A DNA stretch of 36,987 nt from JAFAGX01 sp035624085. GTDB lineage: Bacteria > Acidobacteriota > Terriglobia > Terriglobales > Acidobacteriaceae. The stretch spans positions 1-36,987 of the forward strand of contig DASPSE010000012.1 of the NCBI GenBank assembly GCA_035624085.1. Direction: 5' to 3'. This document shows, in pieces, positions 24,249 through 31,375 of this stretch. Every line of letters starts with the position of its first letter. Positions within the stretch are counted from its first letter, which is position 1. A program made the position numbers and the translations under genes. The notes under the pieces are model-generated. The model made no database searches, was not told the origin of the DNA, and saw only the letters and a program-made list of their open reading frames with translations.

Positions 24249-25163
24249 ATGGAACTGCGCCACGTACGTTACTTCCTTGCAGTGGCCGAATCTTTAAATT
24301 TCAGTAAGGCCGCCCAACAATTGCACATTGCCCAGCCGCCACTGAGCCGGCAAATCCGCCAACTCGAAGACGAACTGGGCGTCGAGCTCTTCGTCCGTAC
24401 CAGACGCGGCGTGCAATTGACTAAAGCGGGTCGCGCCTTCCTGGATGAAGGCAGAAAACTCGTGGTGCAGGCGGGACATGCGACCGAAGCTGCCCGGCAC
24501 GCTCAAAAGGGAGAAAGCGGAATTGTCAGGATCGGCATCGCCTCTGGTCTGGGTGGCCTGGTTGCGAAAGTGGTGGCTGAACACTGCAGGCGTTTTCCTG
24601 GAATCAATATCGAATGTAAAGATGTCTTCTCCGGCTTGCAGAACGAAATTCTCGAAAAATGCGAAATTGACGTTGGCTTTTTGCGTCCGCCGGTCAACCA
24701 GGTGAAACTGGATTGCGAATTGCTATTTGAGGAAGAATTTGTAGTGGTCCTTCCGAAGAGCCATCGGCTTGCTAAGCGCAAATTTCTCAAGCTCAAAGAG
24801 GTTGCCGATGAGCCTTTAATCATTTTTGACCGAAGCTTCTCGACCGGATTGTATGATCGCATTCTCGGCCTCTACAGCCGTCAAGGTTTGACTCCCCACT
24901 TTGCAGTAACCCACGTTGAAGCGCACGAGGAGGCGGGCTCCATTATGGTTGCTTCTGGAAAGGCCATTTTTATCGGCACGGGAGCAATTGTGACTCGCTC
25001 CGTCTCCGGGGTCGAACTGGTTTCCGTACCCCTAAACGAAGCCGAAGCCAAAATCGACGTCTACATGGCGTGGCGGCGCGACGAAGAATCGGCGGCAATC
25101 CTGGGCTTTCTTGAGTCGGTGCGTCGAGCGCTAAGACCTGCGGTCCGGGCGCAGATCGCCTAA
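24249..25163 (+). CDS. LysR-type transcriptional regulator
   Basis: A 304-aa DNA-binding regulator. Residues 1-60 form the winged helix-turn-helix (MELRHVRYFLAVAESLNFSK, AAQQLHIAQPPLSRQIRQLE), followed by ELGVELFVRTRRGVQLTKAG; the rest is a two-lobe periplasmic-binding-like effector domain (GIASGLGGLVAKVVAEHCRR, CEIDVGFLRPPV). The N-terminus is closest in style to the CatM/BenM/CbbR group, which often responds to aromatic or carboxylic acids, but the ligand cannot be inferred. Immediate neighbours (a glycosyltransferase and a STAS gene) give no clear target. The start is ATG 24249, which fits the family exactly; no binding site precedes it. Confidence 0.92.
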   Translation: MELRHVRYFLAVAESLNFSKAAQQLHIAQPPLSRQIRQLEDELGVELFVRTRRGVQLTKAGRAFLDEGRKLVVQAGHATEAARHAQKGESGIVRIGIASGLGGLVAKVVAEHCRRFPGINIECKDVFSGLQNEILEKCEIDVGFLRPPVNQVKLDCELLFEEEFVVVLPKSHRLAKRKFLKLKEVADEPLIIFDRSFSTGLYDRILGLYSRQGLTPHFAVTHVEAHEEAGSIMVASGKAIFIGTGAIVTRSVSGVELVSVPLNEAEAKIDVYMAWRRDEESAAILGFLESVRRALRPAVRAQIA

Positions 25164-25215
25164 TCTGCTAGCACACGTTTCGCCACACACCATTTTGATT
25201 CCGGGCAGGTCACGG

Positions 25216-25620
25216 TCAACCATGGCGGAAGGCGGCGACCGCTTCGTCGTCACCATCATAGAGCTTGAATATGGTGTGTAGATTTGTGCGTCGAAGCACG
25301 TCGGTGACATGCTGGTTGGGCGCGACCAGCTTGAGATCGCCCCCGCGATTTCGTGCCGAGACGAGAAGTCCAATCAGAACGCCGATTCCACCGCTGTCTA
25401 TATGATCCAGCTCGCGCAGGTTCACCACAATATTCGGAGATCCCGATAACATACTGCCCACTCTTTCGCGCAAAACTGCGCCCTCATCACCAAAGACAAG
25501 GCGACCTTGGCAATGAAAGACGAACACATTCCCATGCAGCTGCGTCTGCACCCTTAAACCGTTCGAGAAAACTTGCTCTGGTTCCGGCATTAAGTTCGCC
25601 ATACTCGGATTAACAGCCAC
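25216..25620 (-). CDS. STAS-domain protein (anti-sigma-factor antagonist type)
   Basis: A 134-aa protein with a C-terminal STAS domain like SpoIIAA/RsbV. The strand-loop NIVVNLRELDHIDSGGIGVL carries the serine that is phosphorylated in that family (D-S-G-G), followed by the amphipathic helix LIGLLVSARNRGGDLKLVAP and LRRTNLHTIFKLYDGDDEAV. Members switch anti-sigma kinases or act in polysaccharide and lipid transport complexes. No anti-sigma kinase gene is nearby. I prefer the GTG start at 25618-25620, with GGAAGGAG eight bases upstream. This choice is supported because the resulting N-terminus (AVNPSMANLMPEPEQVFSN) matches the N-terminus of the small protein at 25715-25882. A frame open to 25752 would overlap that gene. 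An ATG at 25600-25602 is the alternative. Confidence 0.85.
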   Translation of the reverse strand: MAVNPSMANLMPEPEQVFSNGLRVQTQLHGNVFVFHCQGRLVFGDEGAVLRERVGSMLSGSPNIVVNLRELDHIDSGGIGVLIGLLVSARNRGGDLKLVAPNQHVTDVLRRTNLHTIFKLYDGDDEAVAAFRHG

Positions 25621-25714
25621 GATGTTGGCTCCTTCCCAATTATCTGTACTCCGGCTTAACGTCGCCTCCCATCCTGTTCGCCTGCCGGAAGGGCAGTCCA
25701 TACGGGTTACTCCT

Positions 25715-25882
25715 TCACAGCCCGCGGAGAGAGTTCGCGATTGTTTGTTCATCGTCGCCGAAGGACTTACGCAATACTTCCTCGGCGTGTTCCAGCAAGC
25801 TCATCAGCTTCTTATCGTTCGAGACTGCTTGCTCCGTTTCTGGAATTAGGTTGGGATTAGCAACACTCGGATTGGCAGCCAT
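25715..25882 (-). CDS. 55-aa protein sharing its N-terminus with the STAS protein
   Basis: A short gene with a textbook AAGGAGG six bases before ATG 25880-25882. The product starts AANPSVANPNLIPETEQAVS and ends in a charged, probably helical stretch (KLMSLLEHAEEVLRKSFGDD). Its first ~22 residues align with the start of the neighbouring STAS protein (A-x-N-P-S-x-A-N...L-x-P-E-x-E-Q...V-x-S-N), so the two genes seem to share a duplicated leader. It contains no recognised domain. The genes lie in tandem, 94 bp apart, and are probably co-transcribed. The shared tag might be a common interaction or localisation signal; that is inference. Confidence 0.7.
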   Translation of the reverse strand: MAANPSVANPNLIPETEQAVSNDKKLMSLLEHAEEVLRKSFGDDEQTIANSLRGL

Positions 25883-25911
25883 AATATGCCTCCTTCAGTC
25901 ATGGTTACTTT

Positions 25912-25931
25912 GCTGCCCGGCACGGGGCAGC
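25912..25931 (-). promoter_or_regulatory. Leader hairpin upstream of the 55-aa gene
   Basis: GCTGCCC (25912-25918) and GGGCAGC (25925-25931) form a perfect 7-bp stem with a 6-base loop. On the minus strand an overlapping GGGG/CCCC pairing just upstream could compete with it. It lies about 30 bases before the start of the 55-aa gene, after the preceding 62-aa gene. It could be a weak terminator or a leader structure; no T-run follows. Confidence 0.35.
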
Positions 25932-26067
25932 CCCGGTCTTAACAACCCACAGCTCTGCCACACCTTCGGTCGGATCGCTGAGCTGTTTGCTTTGTGAGCC
26001 AGCCGACAGGTAATTCTGAGGTCGCTAAATGCGCCCTACGGCGAGCGTGACGGCAAATCGTTTTCCT

Positions 26068-26256
26068 TCAGTCAGCGGCGACAGCACTGGTACTGATCGG
26101 AAGGCGCCATGCCTCACACTCCGAGCAGCGTTCTGGCGCTTCATCTACACGCGGACTTTCCCGTTTTTCATCCTGGTTTTGCATGTAGACGGCTTCAAGA
26201 AACCACCCCATCGCGAACATCCACGACCCTACTACGAAGCAATCAAAGTACGTCAT
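26068..26256 (-). CDS. 62-aa single-span membrane protein with a CxxC motif
   Basis: A small gene with an excellent GAGGAGGT seven bases before ATG 26254-26256. The product starts TYFDCFVVGSWMFAMGWFLE, a hydrophobic stretch long enough for one membrane helix, followed by a charged tail that contains CSEC. I do not recognise the family. The cysteine pair could bind metal or form a disulfide. It stands alone about 190 bp upstream of the 55-aa gene on the same strand. The open frame extends slightly upstream, but only this ATG has a binding site. Confidence 0.6.
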   Translation of the reverse strand: MTYFDCFVVGSWMFAMGWFLEAVYMQNQDEKRESPRVDEAPERCSECEAWRLPISTSAVAAD

Positions 26257-26361
26257 TGAATACCTCCTCACCCCTTTGAGTGATTCTTCTTCTTAACCTC
26301 CAAAAAACACTCACAAACGCCGCCTTCTATCTATAAAGGCGGAAAACGCGGGCAAATCGGC

Positions 26362-26520
26362 TCATCGAGTGAGAGGCTTCTTTTCGCGAACTTCAGAACA
26401 TGCATCTGCGCCAGGCAGCGACAGCTTCACCCCGAACGTCGTGCCCACCCTCACCCAGAGGTAGCTCGAAATGCAGTGCCACTATCCGTAAACCCACGAA
26501 CCGATACAATGCATTGGAGA
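26362..26520 (-). pseudogene. Possible remnant of a histidine-kinase C-terminus
   Basis: This lies in the 363-bp gap before the next gene. On the minus strand one frame ends LWVRVGTTFGVKLSLPGADA and closes at TGA 26362-26364. The GTTF-x-V-x-L-x-LP pattern is the last motif of histidine-kinase ATPase domains. The same frame has an internal TAG a short way upstream and no ATPase G1/G2 motifs are seen, so any gene here is decayed. Nothing else is evident in the gap apart from a 7-bp inverted repeat (26320-26326 with 26336-26342). Confidence 0.3.
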
Positions 26521-26634
26521 TGAAACCTGCATAAGTTAGAGGTAAATCGCCAACGCGTTGAAAATTAAGATGGTTGCGTGGGAGTCACTAGGAGCGCTGC
26601 TGGTGGTAGAATTCGGCAACCATATCCATGGTGA

Positions 26635-29013
26635 GTGGGGGCCGTGGAAACTCCACGTGTATTTCGGTTTGGCCCGTTCGCAGTGGACACTGAAGCGCGG
26701 GAGTTGTCCAAGCACGGGACACGAATAAAGCTGCGCGGGCACCCGTATCTGATTTTGGAGGTCCTGCTGGCGCGTGCGGGCAAAGTCGTCACCCGGGAAG
26801 AAATCCGGGAAAGGCTTTGGCCTGCGGACACTTTCGTCGATTTCGAACACGGACTCAACACGTCTGTCAAGAAGTTGCGAGAGGCGCTGTGCGATTCGGC
26901 GGATGAGCCGCGCTACATTGAGACCGTTCCCCGTGTTGGGTACCGCCTTATCGCTCCCGTCGAGACGGCAGGAATACCACAACCGTCCTCTCGGCACGAC
27001 TCCGGCACGCGCACTGATCTCCAACGGCTAAAGCCAGATACAGAGTCGCACCAATCGGCGACCGTACGGGAGGCGGCACCTTTTGCAAGGGACAGGCGAG
27101 TACTTGGGATCGCCGGAGCAGTGGTAGTGATTGCCGCCGCCGTACTGGCCGGCCATTTCCTTTTCCGACATCCTGCCAAACTCACCGAGAAAGACTCCAT
27201 CGTTCTTGCCGATTTCGACAACACTACCGGAGAACATCTGTTTGACGGCACGCTGAAACAAGCAGTATCAGCCGATCTCGAACAGTCACCGTTTCTCAAC
27301 GTGTTGTCAGAACAGAGGGTCACCGGTACCCTTCGGCGAATGGGCCGGGCTTCCGACGAAAAAATCAGCGAACCAATTGCCATGGAGATTTGCCTGCGCG
27401 CCGGAAGCAAGGCCGTGTTGGCGGGATCAATAGCGAGTCTTGGGAGCCATTACGCTATCGCCCTGGAGGCGGTGAACTGTCAGACTGGAGACTCAATCGG
27501 GATCGCTAAAGCCGAAGCCGCGGGACGTGAGAAGGTATTGCAGGCTCTTGATTCCGCTGTGACTTCTGTGCGAGCAAAACTTGGTGAATCGCGGAGCTCA
27601 ATCGAGAAATTCAACCAGGCTCTTGAGGAGGTCACAACTTCTTCACTGCCGGCACTTCAAGCTTATACCGACGGCATAAGAGTACAGCAGGAGCATGGGG
27701 ACCCTGAAGCGATCCCTCTGCTGAAGCGAGCTCTGGAATTGGATCCCAACTTTGCGCTTGCCTACGCCCGGCTGGGAGTCTCCTATAGCAATCTGGGGCA
27801 GGCCGACTTAGCCATAGACAATTTGACCAAGGCTTTCGAACTGCGGCAACGGTCGAGCGAACACGAAAGCTTTTACATCTCCACCCAGTACTACACCTTC
27901 GTTACGGGACAGGTGGAAAAGGCGAACCAGGAGCTGCGGCTCTGCATACAAGAATACCCTCGCGACTTCCTCGCCCATCTTGATCTAGGGGACAACTACG
28001 CATTGTTGGGACAATACCAAGAAGCCGTAGCTGAAACTCGCCAGAGCCTCCGGCTTGAACCGAACAGCGTTTTGTCCTATGGCAATCTGGCACTCTTCAG
28101 TCTGGCTCTGAATCACATGGATGATGCCGAAACCACTTTCCGAGAAGCCCTGTCGCACAATCTGGATGATCCTTACCTGCGCCAGAACGGGTATTTCCTG
28201 GCTTTTCTGAAAAACGATTTCGCGAGCATGCAGGAGCAGGTGAATTGGGCCACCGGCAAGCCTGGCGCAGAAGACCTGCTTCTTTCCGATGAGTCGCAGA
28301 CCCAGGCGTATTACGGACGGATGGAGAAGGCGCGGGAGTTGTCACGCCGGGCGGTCGACTCGGCAAAACGCAACGATGCAAAAGAAGCTGCCGCACTTTG
28401 GCAAGCCAACGAAGCACTATGGGAGGCGGAGTTCGGCAATACAGCCAAAGCTCGCGCAGGCGCCGCGGCTGCCATGTCAATGTCCCCAGGCCGGGATGTC
28501 CGTTTGCTTGTGGCCTTGGTGCTAGCCAAGTCCGGCGACGTCGCGCGTGCGCAAAAGTTGGCGGACAAACTGAATGACGACTTTCCGCGCAGTACCATCT
28601 TGCAAGACTACTGGCTCCCTACGATCCGTGCTGAAATCGCGCTCAGCCGAAACAATGCGGCCCAAGGCATTGAATTACTCCAGGCAGCGGCGCCCTATGA
28701 ATTGGGCCTGCCTCCGCAATTCCAAGTTGGAACTCTGTATCCGGTATATGTGCGCGGGCAGGCTTGTCTGCGCGCGAGGCAAGAGGACAAGGCCGTAGCG
28801 GAATTTCAAAAGATTCTCGACAACCAGGGTATTTTGCTTAACTCGCCGGTGGGGGCGTTAGCGAGGCTGCAACTGGGGCGAAGCTATTTGGCGACAGGTA
28901 ACAACGAGAAAGCGCGAAACCTTTATCAGGATTTCCTCACCCTCTGGAAAGACGCCGATCCCGACATCCCCATCCTGAAGCAAGCCAAGGCGGAGTACGC
29001 GAGGCTGCAATGA
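26635..29013 (+). CDS. Winged-helix/TM/TPR one-component regulator
   Basis: A 792-aa protein of the CadC/ToxR-like architecture common in Acidobacteriota. Residues 7-106 form an OmpR/PhoB-type winged helix (FRFGPFAVDTEARELSKHG, EVLLARAGKVVTREEIRERL, NTSVKKLREALCD, YIETVPRVGYRL). A linker leads to a single membrane helix at about 156-177 (LGIAGAVVVIAAAVLAGHF), so the rest is periplasmic. That part holds a TolB/FlgO-like segment (VLADFDNTTGEHLFDGTLKQ) followed by TPR repeats (ALELDPNFALAYARLGVSYS and several more). It probably senses an envelope signal and binds DNA directly from the membrane; target genes are unknown. The start is uncertain: GTG 26635 gives the listed product, and GTG 26644 three codons on is equally possible. 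Confidence 0.88.
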   Translation: MGAVETPRVFRFGPFAVDTEARELSKHGTRIKLRGHPYLILEVLLARAGKVVTREEIRERLWPADTFVDFEHGLNTSVKKLREALCDSADEPRYIETVPRVGYRLIAPVETAGIPQPSSRHDSGTRTDLQRLKPDTESHQSATVREAAPFARDRRVLGIAGAVVVIAAAVLAGHFLFRHPAKLTEKDSIVLADFDNTTGEHLFDGTLKQAVSADLEQSPFLNVLSEQRVTGTLRRMGRASDEKISEPIAMEICLRAGSKAVLAGSIASLGSHYAIALEAVNCQTGDSIGIAKAEAAGREKVLQALDSAVTSVRAKLGESRSSIEKFNQALEEVTTSSLPALQAYTDGIRVQQEHGDPEAIPLLKRALELDPNFALAYARLGVSYSNLGQADLAIDNLTKAFELRQRSSEHESFYISTQYYTFVTGQVEKANQELRLCIQEYPRDFLAHLDLGDNYALLGQYQEAVAETRQSLRLEPNSVLSYGNLALFSLALNHMDDAETTFREALSHNLDDPYLRQNGYFLAFLKNDFASMQEQVNWATGKPGAEDLLLSDESQTQAYYGRMEKARELSRRAVDSAKRNDAKEAAALWQANEALWEAEFGNTAKARAGAAAAMSMSPGRDVRLLVALVLAKSGDVARAQKLADKLNDDFPRSTILQDYWLPTIRAEIALSRNNAAQGIELLQAAAPYELGLPPQFQVGTLYPVYVRGQACLRARQEDKAVAEFQKILDNQGILLNSPVGALARLQLGRSYLATGNNEKARNLYQDFLTLWKDADPDIPILKQAKAEYARLQ

Positions 29014-29051
29014 GTTTCAGCTTATCGCTTCCATCGACTGAATGGCTCCTG

Positions 29052-29109
29052 ATTCCCGGACGAGGGGAATAAAATTTTCAGACCCCCCTCTGTTTTAAGC
29101 AAAGGGGGG
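29052..29109 (+). terminator. Tandem hairpins after the winged-helix/TPR gene
   Basis: ATTCCC (29052-29057) pairs with GGGAAT (29065-29070), followed by AAAATTTT. A second stem, CCCCCCT (29083-29089) with AGGGGGG (29103-29109), has inner pairing across its loop. They lie about 40-100 bases past the stop, where a terminator for the plus-strand gene is expected. The convergent secreted-protein gene ends at 29208. Confidence 0.5.
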
Positions 29110-29207
29110 AGTTGAGGCCTCAAATATGTACCCCTTCCCACAGGGAAAGATTGCGGCGGGATACCACCGGGAGGCCAGGAACGCTTATGGCGCAGCCGAA
29201 GCGGCCT

Positions 29208-30977
29208 CTAGCAGCCTGATCCTAACCGGCAGGTATAAATTCGGCTGGCCCAGGTGCAACCACTGCCTACCCGTGTAGCGTAGGAGCACTGGCTGACCTG
29301 GTTGCCATTCATGTACTCATCCACTGCCCAGAAGGTCAGATCATCGTTGGGGTCAGAAGATACACTGACGTACTCGCCCCAGTAATCATCAGTCTCATCC
29401 TGCCCACTGGAGCCGCTGTTGCTCAGAATGGCCACAGGGGCTCCCTGGATTCCGCTGCTGGTTACCGTCACAAAATATGGCGAGGGATCGTAGTTTGAAA
29501 CGCTGCCGCGAGCGATGGTGCCGGCCACGCTATAGGTGATCCCCAAATTACCGTTCTCATCCATAGCCGCGCTCGGCATGAACAAGAAGTAGTTGTTTAC
29601 CGTGTCCTGCAAAGTTCCCTCGAGAACGACGGAGGGACTCACGCCCGCCGCGATCTTGTCGTAGCGAATTTCCGTGCGGTGATACTTTCCAGTCGCCTGT
29701 ACGGTGTGGGTGGCCGCCAGGTATTCCGTGCCGTTCAGATAACGGTAAGCAAGGCGATGGTTCAAACGGTCTCCCAGACTGTCGATCACGCCGCCGTATG
29801 GTTCGGGAACGCAATAGGTGTTGTAGGGATGCGGCAGAGTGTAGCAGCCGGGAGTGTAGCTATCAGGCACCGTGATGAAGGTAGGCCCGGAGCCGTTCGT
29901 AAATGCTGACCAGGTCCAGAATGCCAACTGATTCGATGCGCACGGCGCTACGGAGCATTGCACGTTGGTTCCGGCATTGCTGGGATTCACCTGCGCCAAG
30001 AAATACTCGCCCGCGGTGTCGCTAGGAATGGGGTTATTGCCCTCAAAATCTGCGGGCAATAAAGTGTGAATCAGGCTGTTGTTGGTGGTGGCCACATAGT
30101 TCGGGATGTAGGTGTAGCAGGTGGGCGCGGCTGAAGAGAGGCCGGCAAGAATATCGGCTTTGTCCAGTCGGCAAACCTCAAAACCTACAATATCGAAACT
30201 GTCATCCGGATCTAACAAGTCCCAAGTCACATAAAATCCGTCCGACCAGTTTGCAAATCGCTCGTAATCCGGAAAATAGAGATCCCCTTTCGCATTCGTT
30301 GGAATCGCGGTGCTGATGTTGTACGCGTAGACGTTCCAGTAGCTCTGGGAGCTTAAGCCTTCAAGATTGCTGGCCGGTACAGAACCCTTCGCTGCGCTGA
30401 CTCCGATGCAGTAGTAATACGCGCTGGTACGAAAAATATTGGCGACCACAAATACGTCGTCGATGCGGTCATAAGTGGCGATGCCATCCAACGACGGATC
30501 GCTGCAATAGGCGCTGCCCTGAGGAGCGAACAAGAATGAAATTGGTTGAGGAGCGGCCGTGCCATTCGGCGCCGTGCTGAAGATTCCATTTCCGGTGGCG
30601 CGGTCAAAAGCCTGAATGTAATTGTCCGCGAATTCCAAATATTGACCCACGCCGCTGGCGTTGGTTGGCCCGGTGCCGCCGTTGGCATCGGCCTGGGCTC
30701 CCGGGGTCTTGCCTGAACTGAGAATCGTGGCAGCATCCAAGCCCTCAAACTGTCCGGACCACGACCCTGAAGCAGGACTGGTAGTGTAAAAGCCCACCCA
30801 AGAAGTACCGCCTGCGCACGTACTGCTGCTGTTGTTCCCGCCGCACCATACCTGCGAAGGCGGAGCTGGGGCCGCGCAGGTTCCCAGAGGCGGAGTAACT
30901 GAACAATTATTTTGGCCGAAAGCCACACTGCTCAACATTCCTACCGCCAAACTTAGGACAATCTTCTTCATGACCAT
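29208..30977 (-). CDS. Large secreted cysteine-containing protein, function unknown
   Basis: A 589-aa exported protein with a clear signal peptide (MKKIVLSLAVGMLSSVAFG). The mature part is rich in Tyr, Ser, Thr, Asn and Gly, with many evenly spread cysteines (CSVTPPLGTC, VWCGGNNSSSTC, and C-terminal CSYATRVGSGC and CRLGSGC) that suggest disulfides. Phrases such as EFADNYIQAFDRATGNGIFS and SSDPNDDLTFWAVDEYMNG suggest a beta-propeller-like extracellular fold. Similar long secreted proteins occur in Acidobacteriota without known function. GGGGAAG precedes ATG 30975-30977; a second ATG two codons on is possible. A perfect 18-bp LacI-type palindrome lies about 130 bp upstream. Confidence 0.75.
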   Translation of the reverse strand: MVMKKIVLSLAVGMLSSVAFGQNNCSVTPPLGTCAAPAPPSQVWCGGNNSSSTCAGGTSWVGFYTTSPASGSWSGQFEGLDAATILSSGKTPGAQADANGGTGPTNASGVGQYLEFADNYIQAFDRATGNGIFSTAPNGTAAPQPISFLFAPQGSAYCSDPSLDGIATYDRIDDVFVVANIFRTSAYYYCIGVSAAKGSVPASNLEGLSSQSYWNVYAYNISTAIPTNAKGDLYFPDYERFANWSDGFYVTWDLLDPDDSFDIVGFEVCRLDKADILAGLSSAAPTCYTYIPNYVATTNNSLIHTLLPADFEGNNPIPSDTAGEYFLAQVNPSNAGTNVQCSVAPCASNQLAFWTWSAFTNGSGPTFITVPDSYTPGCYTLPHPYNTYCVPEPYGGVIDSLGDRLNHRLAYRYLNGTEYLAATHTVQATGKYHRTEIRYDKIAAGVSPSVVLEGTLQDTVNNYFLFMPSAAMDENGNLGITYSVAGTIARGSVSNYDPSPYFVTVTSSGIQGAPVAILSNSGSSGQDETDDYWGEYVSVSSDPNDDLTFWAVDEYMNGNQVSQCSYATRVGSGCTWASRIYTCRLGSGC

Positions 30978-31105
30978 TTATGTCTTCCCCCGAAGCCGAA
31001 CCAGATTCGTCCACATGGGTGCACGTTCGCCGCCATCGTTGAGTTGTCTCATCCTAATCCATTGAGGTACTTACGGCTGAGCGAAATGGCGCGCTGTCAT
31101 TTAAG

Positions 31106-31123
31106 TGTGCAATCGATTGCACA
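31106..31123. promoter_or_regulatory. Perfect 18-bp palindrome, LacI-family operator type
   Basis: TGTGCAATCGATTGCACA is a perfect palindrome with a central CG. This is the form bound by LacI/GalR-family repressors (CcpA, PurR and relatives recognise variants of TGNAANCGNTTNCA). It lies in the 398-bp gap between the benzoyl-CoA operon and the 589-aa secreted-protein gene, about 130 bp before the latter's start, so it most likely controls that gene. No LacI-type regulator is in the window. I see nothing else in the gap. Confidence 0.55.
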
Positions 31124-31375
31124 TCGGCGACAACTTCGGGAAGTCCTCACCGTAAGGCCAAGTGACACAATTATTCACATCTTGTTGTGCAGGGCAATAC
31201 AGTTGGTGGCCAGCAAGCGATTAGCGCCTGGATGTCGGACTTGGACAGGGTGCAGCCGTAAGGCGGCGTCAAAGGCGACTTGTTACGAGCCGGGCCGCCA
31301 TGGCCTTCTCTCCGCTTTGCCTGTTACTTGCCAAGTGGGAACCGGGCGGACACGGCTTCTCTCTCTGTTACGTAG

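Noticed and set aside
26029..26259. 76-codon plus-strand frame opposite the 62-aa membrane protein gene
   Set aside because: It lacks a ribosome-binding site, while the minus-strand frame has a near-perfect one and a membrane helix.
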